Below are positions 23,701 through 34,714 of a DNA stretch of 64,000 bases, piece after piece. A program made the position numbers and the translations under genes. Position 1 is the stretch's first letter, and the number at the start of each line of letters is the position of its first letter. The notes under the pieces were generated by a model. It did not search any database. It was not told the DNA's origin and saw only the letters and a list, made by a program, of their open reading frames with translations. The stretch comes from Fulvia fulva (taxonomy: Eukaryota; Ascomycota; Dothideomycetes; Mycosphaerellales; Mycosphaerellaceae), in the NCBI RefSeq assembly GCF_020509005.1, contig NC_063025.1, forward strand, positions 248,001 through 312,000, read 5' to 3'.

Positions 23701-25757
23701 TCAACTAGCCCTAGTAGTTATAGCGATCTTTAACGCCTACCTATAGACCGGATACTACCCCGATAGCATTTAAACAATCGACGATAGTAGTCCTACGTAA
23801 GCCGTAAAAGGAAGACTATACGTAGGTAAAGTCGTACCGCCTAATTACGCTCCTTAACACTCTTAGGAAGGCGCTTAAGAAGCTAGTTATAACGAGACTC
23901 TCCGATACGGTAGAGGAATACTCCCTACTCCCGGACACCTAGATAGGTACGCGCCTATAGCGATCGACGCTATCCGCGATAGAACTTATTACCTCTTAGG
24001 TAAAGGCTATCTAGTATAAGAATAGGGACAAGGTGGCTTCCTTACTTAGCCTAGACATATCGGGAGCCTTCGACTACGTATTATACCCGCGGCTACTCTA
24101 TATCCTAAGGTCGAAAGGACTCCCTAAGTAGCTTATTAACTTCGTACGGTCCTACCTCTAAAACCGTAGTACGTCGATCCTAGTCGGCTAGTATAGAAGC
24201 CTATTTTAAGTAGTCTATACTAGAATCCCGTAAGCCTTAACGCTAGTACCTATTCTATTCCTCTTCTTTATAGCGACGCTACTCCTAGCCCTAGAATCCT
24301 AGAACACCGCTACGAGCGGCTTCGTAGACGACATAAACATCCTAGCGTAGTCTTCCTCGACTAAGGAGAACTATAGGCTACTAGAAGAGAAGTACAAGAT
24401 CTACGAGGACTAGGCTAGGAGGCACGGGGCTCGGTTTGCCCTAGAAAAGTACAATCTAATACACTTTACGCGCCGGCCACGGTTCTACAATATATAAGCT
24501 TCTATCTAGATATAGGGGCACACGACTAACCCGGCAAATCAGCTTAGGATCCTCGGACTATAGGTAGACCCGGCGCTACGGTAGAGGAAGTACGTATAGG
24601 CAATATTACGGAAAGCTAAACAGAATATAGCATTATACTAGAGGCTTACTACGTCTATATAGGGGGCGGACTTCCGGTAGTCACGACTTCTATATACGGC
24701 TATTATATAGCCAGTCCTTACCTATAGTAGCTAAGTATAGTCCTTAGGCGAGAGGGCCTACCTATCGAAGGGACTCGTCGCGCCGCTAGCGAAGATATAA
24801 AACTAATGCCTAAGGAAGGTCACCGGGGTATATAAGTCGATACTAACGAGGATACTTAAGTACAAGACCGCTATACCGCCGATCGACCTATATATCTAGG
24901 GACTACGGACCTCCTACTTAGGCAAGTCGGTATAGTACCTAGTATAGAAGGTCATCGCTAGTATAGTCGTAAGGGCCCGCGAATTAGTACTAGCGTATAA
25001 GGGTATTCGACCCGGAAACGAGCCGAACTACCGGGTAAGGGACGAATAGCTAGTAATATAATAGGAAGGTAAGAAATCGTTTATAGAGTAACTATAGAAA
25101 GAGAGGTGGAACAACTAGGTTGTAGGGTATAGTAGACGCCCTTAGCTAGCGGGACAACCTAAGGAATAGTTAGCTATAAAATCCGCGGTCAAGCACCCCC
25201 CGAAGCTTATCTACTACCGCCTTACGAGGGTATAGAGTAGTATAGCAACCTAACTACAAAGCGAACACATCGGCCTCTAGGGGTACCTATTATAGAGGAA
25301 GGTTCTAGGATATACGAATACTAGCTACCTCTACGGCTATCGCTCCTAGAACGTACGCTACGTACTCCTCGTCTATCCGAGGTAGTCGCTAGGAAGGGGG
25401 GAGTAGATAGTAAAGGCGAGGAACCGGACGATTAGGGCACTTCTTAACAACGCTAAGGACCTACGGCGTATTACGAACTAGATACTAGAGAAGGGCTAGC
25501 TAGAACAGTACCGCCTAGTAGGAGTAGTATAGGAAGAGAGGACACGACGTAGCGCGACGAGACCGGCTAGGAGCGGGGGCTAACGGGGTAGTAATATAGA
25601 CTACGTACGTTTAGAGGGAAAGCTAAACTAGATAAGGAGTAGTCGGGGGCGGGAAGGGTTTTCACCTATTCGGGTTTCCCTTTATATATAACAATAGATA
25701 TATACCTATATAGGCCGGATAGGGTCCTAGAATAGGGGAATGACAAATCTATCTATC
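20789..25757 (+). mobile_element. Full-length Tad-1 LINE, RIP-mutated copy 2
   Basis: Aligns along its whole length with the intact Tad-1 at 45396-50349. The differences read almost entirely as CA-to-TA or TG-to-TA: for example AACTGGCAGC at 45657 is AACTAGTAGC at 21064, and the ORF1 start ATGGCAGCC has become ATAGTAGCC. ORF1 corresponds to about 20996-22275 and ORF2 to about 22266-25580. Endonuclease, RT (the FVDD codons at about 24320 are kept) and the C-terminal cysteine motif can be traced, all broken by TAG. Some CA sites near the 5' end survive, so mutation is not complete. The 3' end carries the CTATCTATCTATA tail. Confidence 0.93.
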
Positions 25758-25771
25758 TATATAATATCGTA
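25758..25771. repeat. 14-bp target duplication of Tad-1 copy 2 (right)
   Basis: TATATAATATCGTA, identical to 20775-20788 and directly after the tetranucleotide tail. Confidence 0.8.
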
Positions 25772-26339
25772 AGAATACGGCACTATCACCGTATCGAAGG
25801 GCCTCTATTACTAAATACGGCGTATTCGACAGCGCGTATCGAGAGCAACTTAGGAACGTATAAAGTAACTGTCCGCACCGGATACCTATCGAGATATATA
25901 GCTCTAAAGCTGGCCTGTTTCGAGGTTCTAGTCACCCCGTTTCTATAGCTTAGCTACGGCCCTAAGCCCCCTTCTAGACTAGCCGAAACTTAGCTAGAAC
26001 ATTACCTAACTTAGATCATAAGCTATACTAGCAATTTACTACAAACCTACTATATACCCTTAACGTACACAGTTCGTATAACATATAGAACACTTATAAG
26101 ACCTTACGCTATAACCTAAACGGCCGCCCGCTAGTCCTCTCGAAAAGGAGAAGGCGAACTAGAGACATAGACTCTAGACTAGAAGTCTAGTAAGCGAGTA
26201 TTAAGCAACTTATAAGGGAAACCCACGCCTACTAAAAACAGACACAAAGTACACTACTACTAAGCTAGCAATAATATAGCTAGCAATAATAGCTAAACTA
26301 GTAATAGCTATAGTAACCGCGACTATAAATATATAGTAA
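25772..26339. other. RIP-mutated flank and possible Tad-3 5' UTR
   Basis: No coding frame recognised. It lies between Tad-1 copy 2 and the first traceable ORF1 codons of Tad-3, so part of it is probably the Tad-3 5' UTR, but the 5' end of Tad-3 could not be placed and no target duplication was found. Confidence 0.35.
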
Positions 26340-27063
26340 GCCTCCCCTCCGGGTTAACTAAATCTCTATATAGAAGGACCTCTATAAAGAGGCTTAAGAG
26401 ATACTCGAAGTAGATAAGCGCCTAGCTAGGGCGTATAAGAACACGATCGCCTAACTCCTCGTAGCCCTTAAAGCACTCGAATATTAGATCCCGAGAGCAA
26501 TCTAGTAGATAATATAGAAAGCTACTACCTAGTACACTCCTATATAGGCAAACGTAGTAGCTAGCTCCCCTAACCTACGGACCTAAAGGACAAACAACGC
26601 TATTAGGGTGTACGTTACGGACCCGGAGGAGAAGCGAGAGCTAGAGGGCCTAATAAGTAAGGAGCTAGTAGATAGGATTAGCTAGAAGGAGATAGTAGGA
26701 GCTAAAATCGAGCCTAGAGGAGTGATACGCCTCTTTATAGTATAGGAGACAGACCGACAAAAGCTCGAGACCCTTAAGGACTAGATAGTTAAGGTAGCGA
26801 GGTCGGTAAAGATCTCTTACTAGTAGTTTACGGTAATAGTCTATAGGGTACTAAGGACCTTTAGGGTAGAGAACGACCTCGCCCTACTCTAGATATAGAA
26901 CTAGAACACCTTACCGGGAGTACGCTTTACTAAAGTAGCGTAGCTAAATAAGAACGTCGAAGCTACTAAGACGTACTCCTCTCTAATCGTCTAGATAGCT
27001 ACCGCGGAATAAGCAAACTAGGTCCTAGAAGGAGGACTATTCTAGTAATACAAACGCCTCGAC
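26340..27063 (+). pseudogene. Tad-3 ORF1, first part, RIP-mutated
   Basis: Reading through TAG gives the N-terminal two thirds of a LINE ORF1 (RAYKNTIA, ALKALEY, VTDPEEKRE, SKELVDRI, RVLRTFRVENDL). It resembles ORF1 of the intact Tad-2 but with many conservative replacements beyond RIP, so it is a separate subfamily. The frame stops at the point where Tad-2 is inserted (…LDTEIY) and resumes at 32227. Confidence 0.85.
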
Positions 27064-27076
27064 ACGGAGATATATA
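27064..27076. repeat. 13-bp target duplication of Tad-2 (left)
   Basis: ACGGAGATATATA, repeated at 32214-32226. In Tad-3 it encodes part of the TEIY sequence of ORF1. Confidence 0.88.
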
Positions 27077-27270
27077 GATAGATAGATATTTCATTAAGCT
27101 GTTGTAGTGCCCTTTGGCCTATGCAGCTATGCTATCTTGTTTTTGTATATATAGAGGGGAAACCGTGTTGGTGAAAACCCCTCCTCCTTCCCGCCTGTCT
27201 TTTCCTCCTCGTTGTCGTCTTAAATTTCCCTTGTTAGGGGTACGCTAGTGTCATGGGCCTGCCCTGATGA

Positions 27271-30200
27271 CTACCCTATCTGCAACCCCCCTCGCTTCCG
27301 CCTCTTGTCTATCCACTCCTCCGTCTCGCTCGCGAGGCTAAACTGCTGGAGGTATCCCTGCTGTAGTATCCACCGAGAGATTCGGCGAATGTTGCCTTTG
27401 TCCCTAATAATTGACTTGTAGTCTCTCCTTCCCGCTTGGTGCCTCCAATTTCCCCTGCCTCTCGCCCACTGCGGGCATCGTAGTAGCATATGTTCTGGGT
27501 TTTGCGATGGGTAGCCACACTGGCAGGCTGGGCTATAGATGTCTAGTGCGCGTCTTCTGAACAGGTAGGCCCTTAATCCAATGTGTTCGGACCTGATTTG
27601 GATCGCTATGCTTGCTTCGGCCCTTGTCAGGTCCCTATATAGCTGGTAATTGTGTCTCTGGAAGGCTCGGAGCGCTATCGGGCCTGTTGTCTTAGGGGGC
27701 TTCTCTTTCCAGTCCTGCTCCCATAGGCAGCTCGCTATCTGTTCCGCTAGGTTTTGGGTCTTAGCCTTGCTCCCGCCGGCCTGGCGAGTCCTACGCTCCT
27801 CCTCCTTTCGTGCTAGCCATTCGGTGCTTGTCTGTACGGCCGTAAAGGTCGTAAGGTCATCCTCTTTTTGGCTTGTCCTATATCCTGCCCCTCTCCGGTA
27901 GCGGCTTTCTATCTTATTCTTTGCCTCCTGGATCGTGGTTTGTGCTAGGTAACCTGTCGTCTTTGCCGCGTATTGAATTCTCATTCCCCGGATGTACTGG
28001 CCGATTGGTGGTATTCCTGTCTCCATTTCTACCGTGCTTGTTGACGTTGTCTTGTATGCGCCTAGTACCCTACGTAGGTTGCCTGCCTGTGTCCTGTTTA
28101 GGGGTTGCTCTATCCGTTTCGGGATCGGCTTGCCTGCGCCTCCTGTTCCCCAAATCTGTGCCCCGTACAACATAGCTGGTCTGACGATCGCCTTATACAT
28201 TACTCTTGCCTTGTCGAATGTTGCTCCCCATGTAGATGCCGTAAGCCTCTTTATCGAGGCTTCATTGACTTGCGCTCGACTCTGGGCTTTCTTAATCTGT
28301 ACATTCCAGCTTAGCTTCGGGTCGAGCCAGATCCCTAGTACTCGTAGCTCCGCTGATGGCTTGGTCTCGTAGCCTTGGATTCTTACCGCCGCCTTCATAT
28401 TATGGTGTGTTCTCGCTTTACTGAAGTGTATAAGTTGGTACTTTTCAGGGGCGAACCGGGCACCATGCTTCTTTGCCCACTCCTCGCATTTCTTGTGCCT
28501 ATCTTCAAGGAGGCGACAGTTCTCTTCTGTCGAGTCTGACCAGGCTAGGATGTTTGTATCGTCTACGAACCCCGATGCTGAGGTTTGCGGAGAGGTGAGT
28601 AGGGGGATTAGATCCGACATAAATATTAGAAACAGGATAGGGGAGAGAGTAGATCCCTGAGGTATTCCAGTCTCTGCCTTCACCGGGTCGGACGTGTACC
28701 TTCCTAGGACTAGGTATGTCGTCCGTTCCTGGAGAAAGGAGAAGACGAACGACGTTGCCCACTGGGGGATGCCTTTCTGCTGTAGGATATGTATTAGCCT
28801 TTGGTGTGAGACGTTGTCGAAGGCCCCTGCGATGTCGAGGGATAGTAAAGACGCCGCTCGGTTCCTGCCGTAGTGCCAGAGGGTCTGGATTTGCTCCGTA
28901 ATTAGCTCCATTGCTGTTAGTGTCGATCGCTGGCTTCTTCCCCCCATCTGTGTTGCTGGGAGTACGTGGTTGTCCTCGGCAAGCTGCGTAAGTCTCTGGG
29001 CTACTATCTTTTCTAGGACCTTCCCTATCGTATTTAGAAGTGCTATTGGTCTGTACGACTTGGGCTGAGTATAGTCTTCCTTCTGTGGCTTGCGTAGCAC
29101 TACTGTCATAGACTCTCTGTACGGCTTCGGGTGATACCCTAGCCGTAGGCACGCGGTAAATAGGTTTGCAAGGCTCGGCGCGATCTCTTCTCTACACTCT
29201 TTTAGCAGTACGTTTGGTATCCTGTCTGGGCCTGGGGCTTTTCGTCCCTTTAGCTTACTTATGACTCCTGTTACTGTGTTAGGGCTAACCGCCCAATCCA
29301 TGTCCAGGGGTTCCGGGTATGTGCTCGGGTCGATGTCCGTAAGGTCTGCCTCTACTTGCGTCGAAAAGAAATGGTCGGCTAACGCTTTTGCCTTGCCCCG
29401 GGGCGTAGCCTGGGCAATCCCTTCGCGGTCTACGATTGGGGGGAAGTGAGGGGCTTGTTGCTCTTCAGGTAGTCGTGCCCATTTAGCAAGTCTCCACATC
29501 TGTTCCGGGTTTTCTGTAACGAGCCCGATCGTCGCTCTCCAGTCCTGCAGCTTATCGCGTCTTATCTGTGCCTTCTTCTCTTGTGTCGCGTGGCAGTATT
29601 GCTCCCACGTCTCTTGGGTGTGCTCCTTCGTCCACTGTCGCCTTGCCCTTCTAGCCTCCCTTACCTTCGTAGAGCATTCAGGGGTCCAGAAGGCCTTCTG
29701 CTGCGTTGAGGGCCGGAGTAACGGCGTGTATTGTTCCGCTGCTTGCCATATGACCGAGGTAATCTGTTCCGCTGCTTGATCTAGCTGAGCTGTCGTCTCG
29801 AGTTCTCTATGCTGTGGTAGGTTCGCTATTAGGAAGCCTCTTATGTCGTCCCAGCGTGCCTTCTTCCAGTTACGGCGTGGTTCGTTTGCTGGCTCCTCTA
29901 TCGCCTTCACCCCTAGCGTCGTTTGGATAGGGATATGGTCTGAGGAGGCTTCTAGCGCGTAGTTCGGTCGGCATTGGACTAGTCTCTCTTCAAGTTCTCG
30001 TGATAGAAAGCATAGGTCGATCGTGCTTGCACTAGTACGGGCCTTCCACGTCTCTGTTCCCTTTGGTGTTACTAAGGCCATTCCGTAGCGTGCGGTTATG
30101 TCCAGTAGCTTCCCCCCTAGAAATGCGTGCGGGGGAGTGAATTCGAGTCCCCACTGTGGGTGGTGGAGGTTGAAGTCGCCGAGGAGTACTTGCTTCGTGT

Positions 30201-30624
30201 CTTGGCTTAGGGTCCGCTCTAGGTGGGCGAGGGTTCCTAGTTCCCTACTCGTCCGACCCCGCGGTGGCGGGTTGTAAACGTTATGGATCTGGATAGGGCC
30301 TTGTGTCGTGTCGATCTGGATTGATGTTATGTCTCCTAGGTTGCCCTGCTGCGGTAGTATAACCTTCCACGACTCAAGGTCTATAGTCTTGCTTACGTAT
30401 ATACATGTCCTCGGGATGACGCCTCGTTGGCCCGCGATTACGGTGTGGTATCTCCGGTCATTACAAGTGGCTGGGAGTCCTACGTAGGGGTTGATCCATG
30501 GTTCCTGTACCGCAATAACGTGGTGCCGTAGCGGGTCTAGCTCTTGTAGAAAGTGGCGCTGGACCTTGTCCCTACTTTTGTTTACGTTGTACTGTACGAT
30601 AGTGATGTCGTCGTATAGTATCAT
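27271..30624 (-). CDS. Tad-2 ORF2: endonuclease-reverse transcriptase
   Basis: A 1117-residue protein that would nick target DNA and copy the element RNA at the nick. The N-terminal 240 residues are an exonuclease-endonuclease-phosphatase domain: VQYNVNKSRD at the start, AVQEPW, LLGDFNLHHPQW and SSDHIPI. RT begins near residue 460 (KAPGPDRIPN), with SYRPIALLN, LDIAGAFDNVSH, TGIPQGSTLSPILF and the catalytic FVDDTN at about 685. A C-terminal cysteine-histidine motif (CQCGY, then HMLLRCPQW) lies near residues 1033-1055, as in related LINEs; no clear RNase H was seen. The start ATG overlaps the ORF1 stop as ATGA, so translation is probably by termination-reinitiation. The whole frame is open with no RIP-type stops; it may be active. 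Confidence 0.95.
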   Translation of the reverse strand: MILYDDITIVQYNVNKSRDKVQRHFLQELDPLRHHVIAVQEPWINPYVGLPATCNDRRYHTVIAGQRGVIPRTCIYVSKTIDLESWKVILPQQGNLGDITSIQIDTTQGPIQIHNVYNPPPRGRTSRELGTLAHLERTLSQDTKQVLLGDFNLHHPQWGLEFTPPHAFLGGKLLDITARYGMALVTPKGTETWKARTSASTIDLCFLSRELEERLVQCRPNYALEASSDHIPIQTTLGVKAIEEPANEPRRNWKKARWDDIRGFLIANLPQHRELETTAQLDQAAEQITSVIWQAAEQYTPLLRPSTQQKAFWTPECSTKVREARRARRQWTKEHTQETWEQYCHATQEKKAQIRRDKLQDWRATIGLVTENPEQMWRLAKWARLPEEQQAPHFPPIVDREGIAQATPRGKAKALADHFFSTQVEADLTDIDPSTYPEPLDMDWAVSPNTVTGVISKLKGRKAPGPDRIPNVLLKECREEIAPSLANLFTACLRLGYHPKPYRESMTVVLRKPQKEDYTQPKSYRPIALLNTIGKVLEKIVAQRLTQLAEDNHVLPATQMGGRSQRSTLTAMELITEQIQTLWHYGRNRAASLLSLDIAGAFDNVSHQRLIHILQQKGIPQWATSFVFSFLQERTTYLVLGRYTSDPVKAETGIPQGSTLSPILFLIFMSDLIPLLTSPQTSASGFVDDTNILAWSDSTEENCRLLEDRHKKCEEWAKKHGARFAPEKYQLIHFSKARTHHNMKAAVRIQGYETKPSAELRVLGIWLDPKLSWNVQIKKAQSRAQVNEASIKRLTASTWGATFDKARVMYKAIVRPAMLYGAQIWGTGGAGKPIPKRIEQPLNRTQAGNLRRVLGAYKTTSTSTVEMETGIPPIGQYIRGMRIQYAAKTTGYLAQTTIQEAKNKIESRYRRGAGYRTSQKEDDLTTFTAVQTSTEWLARKEEERRTRQAGGSKAKTQNLAEQIASCLWEQDWKEKPPKTTGPIALRAFQRHNYQLYRDLTRAEASIAIQIRSEHIGLRAYLFRRRALDIYSPACQCGYPSQNPEHMLLRCPQWARGRGNWRHQAGRRDYKSIIRDKGNIRRISRWILQQGYLQQFSLASETEEWIDKRRKRGGLQIG

Positions 30625-31970
30625 TCGTTATCCGTGAGGTCCATTTCCGTGCTGACCTGCTGTGTCTCCTGAGCCTGTATCTCGCTGTCCGGCTGGCCCT
30701 GGGGCCGCTGGGGCGCCCCAAAGATTCGCATTTGGCCTAGTTCGTTGGCTGCCCGGTTAAGGTGTCGAGGCCGACCGGGAGGTGGATGCGTTTGCGGTTG
30801 GGTTCCCTTGTTCGTCTCTTCTGCCCTCTTCCTTTTGCTCGGCTCGAAGCCCTTGTACACGGTAGGTCCCTCCTGTTGTCGTTGGGGGTACCTAGCTGGT
30901 GTAGAGATCCTTGCTTGTCTCGCTCGTTCTTGTGCTGCTATTCTAGCCGGGCATTGGCTTGAATACGCTGGGTGCCTTCTGCCGCAGCATGCGCACCTGC
31001 TCTCCTTTTTTGGGCATTCCCTTCCCTGGTGTGGGCCTGCGCAGTGAGGACACCTTGGGGTCTTCTCCCCGCATTTTGAGGCTATGTGACCGTACTGTTG
31101 GCATTGGAAGCATTGTAGTACCCTGTGGCTGCTCTGATGGATCTCCGTGTCCATTCTCTCGCAGTTCCAGAATAGCCCATTGTCTAATATCTGGTTAGCT
31201 TGTTCCGCTGTCTCTACCCAAATAATAAGCGATGAATGCGTCTTTTCTCGGTCTACTGTCTTGTGCAGCCATGCCGCCTTCGTTAGTCGTACTCCTGGGG
31301 AGGTGTTCTGGTTCTGTACTTGGAGGTGGGGAAGGTCTTCGACCTTGAATGTCCTAGGGACCCCGTGGGCGATGACGGTATACTGTTGGTGGGAGACTCG
31401 TGCCGACTTCGCGACTTTAGTAGTCCACTCCTTATAGGTCTCCAGCTTTCGTCTATCAGACTCTTGTGCGGTAAAGAGTCTTACTACGCCTGTTGCTTCT
31501 ACCCTCGCCCCAACTACCTCCTTTTGGCCGATTCTGTCGACAATCTCCTTGCTTGTTAGGGCTGCGATTTCTTGTTTCTCCGCCGGATCAGTAATGTATA
31601 GGCGTACCGCCTTACTTTCCTTCGGAGGGGGTTGATTCTTGCCTGCTGCTACTGTTGCCCATGTAGTTGGTTTCTGGGCTGCCTTCTGTGTTACTTGTTG
31701 GATTGTCTTCGGGATTTGGTATGATAGCGCTTTTAGCGCTCCTAGTAGCTGTGCTATGGTGTTCTTATATGCCCGGGCTGGGTGTTCGTCATCCCCTAGT
31801 AAGTTCTCCGCCTCCGTATATAGGGTCGTCCACGCTATGTTGTTTGTCGTTGGCCTCTGCTTTCTGTATAGTGGGCCTTGGCTTGTGTCCTGGGTTTTTT
31901 CTTGGTTTGTTCCCCGGTTTGACTCTTGGTGCAGAATGTTCGCAAGGCTATGGCTCTCGTTGGTTGCCAT
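30621..31970 (-). CDS. Tad-2 ORF1: nucleic-acid-binding protein with three zinc knuckles
   Basis: A 449-residue gag-like protein expected to bind the element RNA. The middle region (about 120-250) resembles the RNA-binding fold of LINE ORF1 proteins but was not resolved by eye. Three CCHC knuckles follow from about residue 287: CFQCQQYGHIASKC, CPHCAGPHQGREC and CACCGRRHPAYSSQC. The C-terminus is polar and basic (KRKRAEE). The N-terminus is rich in Gln, Asn and Ser. The first ATG of the frame is used; the 243-base leader holds an A-rich run in the sense strand. Confidence 0.93.
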   Translation of the reverse strand: MATNESHSLANILHQESNRGTNQEKTQDTSQGPLYRKQRPTTNNIAWTTLYTEAENLLGDDEHPARAYKNTIAQLLGALKALSYQIPKTIQQVTQKAAQKPTTWATVAAGKNQPPPKESKAVRLYITDPAEKQEIAALTSKEIVDRIGQKEVVGARVEATGVVRLFTAQESDRRKLETYKEWTTKVAKSARVSHQQYTVIAHGVPRTFKVEDLPHLQVQNQNTSPGVRLTKAAWLHKTVDREKTHSSLIIWVETAEQANQILDNGLFWNCERMDTEIHQSSHRVLQCFQCQQYGHIASKCGEKTPRCPHCAGPHQGRECPKKESRCACCGRRHPAYSSQCPARIAAQERARQARISTPARYPQRQQEGPTVYKGFEPSKRKRAEETNKGTQPQTHPPPGRPRHLNRAANELGQMRIFGAPQRPQGQPDSEIQAQETQQVSTEMDLTDNE

Positions 31971-32213
31971 CCTTCGCTGTTGTTCGGGGTCGCGCTTCCT
32001 AATTGGGCAGTTGTCCTCCGCAACTCCGCAATTCTAGGGTCTGCCTTCAGGGGAAGGGGACCTCGGTTTTGGGGTTTTTTTTTGTATCACAATTGCGCCG
32101 CCGCCAGCGCAGGCGGGTCGCTACTGCTTGAGTAGATTGCTCGTCTTGATAAGGGCTATCGATTGAATGGTCCTCGTCCTAGTACCCGAAAGAGTGCCGA
32201 CTCTATTGTCTGT
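31971..32213 (-). promoter_or_regulatory. Tad-2 5' UTR / internal promoter region
   Basis: The leader from the 5' junction to the ORF1 start. LINEs of this type carry their promoter inside the 5' UTR. Visible: CTTATCAAG, shared with the Tad-1 leader (CTCTTATCAAGG at 45437), and a run of nine A in the sense strand. No core promoter element can be named with confidence. Confidence 0.45.
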
Positions 32214-32226
32214 ACGGAGATATATA
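32214..32226. repeat. 13-bp target duplication of Tad-2 (right)
   Basis: ACGGAGATATATA, identical to 27064-27076. Confidence 0.88.
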
Positions 32227-34148
32227 AGAGTAGCTATAGAGTACTCTAATGCTTTAACTACTAATAATACGGCTATATCGCGCTAAAGTATACCGAGAAG
32301 ACCCCTAAGTACCTATACTACGTAGGACCGTATTAGGGGAAATAATACCTACGGGAGGAATCGAGGTACGCGTACTACGGCCGTAAATACCCGGTATACT
32401 CGAACTAATGCCCTATAAGGATAGTAGCGTAAGAAAAGGCCCGCTAGGCTAGGGTAATAGCTCCGGCGAGGTACTCTATACTAACGCTCGGCAATTCCTA
32501 GTATAGAGTATTCGAGGCCGTAAAGAGGAAAAGGATAGACAAGGCGATATAAAATATATAGTAGAGCACTTATATACCGCCGGGACGCCTAAGGGGGCTA
32601 TAGAGGGCGGTAAACAAAGCTAGACAGATACGAATCTTCGGGTACCCCCTAACGACCGAACGCTAACTAACCTAATAGGATAGCGCGATAAACGAAGGAG
32701 CTATATAGTTAACGAGTACCCTAATAGACCTTATCTTAGCTAGTCCGTAATACTAACACAAGCTAGCCTTACTATTATATAGTATAAGGTTAATAAAAGT
32801 GAGGACAAGGCTTAGCTCTACTTCCTCTAGGAACTCGATAACTAAAGGTATTATATCGTAGCGATATAAGAGCTATAGATAAACCTATATACTCGAAGAC
32901 CTACTACCTATACCGACCTACGGTACTATATAGCTATCGAGGGAGGTATAGGCTATACCCTAAGGCTATATATATACGTTAGTAAAGTATTATATACGGA
33001 CGCCTAGAAGGTAATCTTATACCCGGAAGGGAGTTAAGGAGACATTACGACTATCTAAATCACTACGAGTTAAGGACCTATCTAGATATATAACGTCTAT
33101 AGCCCTCCTCCTTAGGGAAGAACGAGTAGAGACCTCGGTACGCTAGTACGACTTAACTAGGTACTCGACTAAGGGGACATAAACTATATCCTCCTAGGCG
33201 ACTTTAACCTCTATTACCTAATCTAGGGTCTAGAATTCACCCCCCCTTACGTATATCTAGGTAGTAAGCTCTAAGAGATCACGGAAAGAAGGGATATAGA
33301 GCTCGTAACCTTAAAGGGTATAGAGACGTAGAAGGCAAGAATAAGCGCGAATACTATCGACCTATACTTTCTATTAAGGGACGTAGCAATAAGGCTAGTA
33401 GAGTATAGACCTAACCTTGCCCTAGAGGTAGAGTTAGACTATATCCCTATCTAGATAACGATAGCGACGGGGATAGAAGAGGAGCTTTAGGGTAAAAAGC
33501 GCCTTAACTAGAAAAAAGCTCCCTAGGAGGAGATCCGGAATCTACTTAAATAGTACCTAAATAATACTAGTATCGGAGAGACGGAAGCCGAGCTCGATAG
33601 TATAGTAGAATAGATAATAACGACGATATAGTAGGCGGCCGAGGAACATATACTAGAACTCAGGCCCTCGAAGTACTAGAAGCCCTCCTAGACCCTAGAG
33701 TACTTAGCTAAAGTTAAGGACGTAAGGAGGGCAAGGCGAAAATAGACGAAGGAGCAAAGCTAAGAAGCGTAGGACGAGTACTAGGAAGCAACTTAGGTAA
33801 AGAAGGCCTAAATACGACGAGATAAGCGATAAGACTAGAGGGTAACTATAGGTCTTATAATAGAGAACCCGGAGTAGATATAGCGGCTTATAAAGTAGGT
33901 AAGGGCCGGAGACGGGGATAGGACACTACACTTCCCCCTAATCTAGGATACGATAGGTATAATATAGATAACGCCGGAAGGGAAGGCGAAGGCGTTCGCC
34001 GACTACTTCTTTACGATATAGTTAACGGCCGACCTAACGGATGTAGAGGGAACGATCTACCCGGAGCTACTCGATATATACTAGATAGTAAGCGAGGAGG
34101 AGATAAAGGAGATTATAGGAAAGCTAAAGGGCTATAAGGCCCCGGGAC
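32227..34148 (+). pseudogene. Tad-3 ORF1 end and ORF2 endonuclease part, RIP-mutated
   Basis: Continues Tad-3 after the Tad-2 insertion: zinc-knuckle remnants (positions of Cys now Tyr, as in YGYIALKY, a TGT/TGC-to-TAT/TAC RIP effect), then ORF2 from about 32765. The endonuclease motifs survive in part (LLGDFNLYY, then LDYIPI in place of SDHIPI). The frame reaches KAPGP at the start of RT and is cut there by the LTR of chromovirus-2. About 1.5 kb of ORF2 that should follow is missing from the window. Confidence 0.87.
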
Positions 34149-34668
34149 CGTTATAGTCTCCCTATAGAGTATATAGAAGGTAGGGACAGAAGAGCCTTAG
34201 AGTGCTTAGAAGTCGTTAAGAAGTGTTAGTCTAGCTTAGTGTATAAGCGCTAAGAATTATATACCCCGTAATATTTACTACGGGACCTAGCCCTCTAAAT
34301 TCACCCCTCTACTAAACCTTAATAGATTTACTTCGGCTCTTAACTATATAACTTACGGTACTCCCGCGAGTACCCGCGACTACGCTAGACCCTAGAAGAA
34401 GCACGTGGAAGACTCGGAACGTAGGGTAGGTTAGAATAAGGTTTTGAGCAAAGCTACTAAGCGCGGCTTCGTACGGGTTAGCCCTATTAATACGGGGATA
34501 CGTACTCGCGAGGGTCGAGTATAAATATCTAGCCTTCTCTAGGCCTCTCTTACTTTCTTCGTCTTTCGTTTTGTGTAGCAATTATACTATACCCTTTTAT
34601 ATCTACACTTCGTACCTATATTCTCGCTTTTACCCTTATATCTTATAGGCTAGGCTCTCGCCCTAACA
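34149..34668 (+). repeat. Chromovirus-2 copy A 5' LTR
   Basis: 520 bp from (T)GTTATAGTC, with the first base read as C here, to CCCTAACA. It has a good TATA box, TATAAATA, at 34520-34527 and the sequence GTCTTTCGT at 34561-34569, about 41 bases downstream, which is the likely transcript start. Confidence 0.9.
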
Positions 34669-34670
34669 TT

Positions 34671-34679
34671 ATAAAAGAC
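34671..34679 (+). other. Chromovirus-2 self-primer binding site (mutated in copy A)
   Basis: ATAAAAGAC, corresponding to ACGAAAGAC in copy B (51667-51675), which is the exact complement of GTCTTTCGT in the LTR. It begins 2 bases after the LTR end, where a primer-binding site lies. Confidence 0.55.
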
Positions 34680-34714
34680 TAATAAACCGTTAACTACTCG
34701 AGTTATCCTTATAG

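Larger units (their letters stand above)
27077..32213 (-). mobile_element. Intact Tad-2 LINE, inserted in Tad-3
   Basis: A complete two-ORF LINE of the Tad clade on the minus strand: 5' UTR 31971-32213, ORF1, ORF2, a 3' UTR of about 190 bases, and a tetranucleotide tail (plus strand TAGATAGATAGATA at 27075-27088). It is flanked by 13-bp duplications and shows no RIP signature: CA and TG are common and both ORFs are open. It lies antisense inside the RIP-mutated Tad-3, so it inserted after that copy was mutated, or escaped mutation. Confidence 0.95.

Noticed and set aside
20789..25757. Idea that certain CA sites are protected by local sequence context in the mutated Tad-1
   Set aside because: Sites kept in copy 2 (AGCAAC, GATCACT) are mutated in copy 3, so survival is mostly a matter of exposure.
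34312..34581. Antisense ORF in the chromovirus-2 LTR, similar ORFs at 51390-51578 and 57197-57385
   Set aside because: The similarity is explained by LTR homology; antisense to the LTR promoter region, length varies, no known domain.
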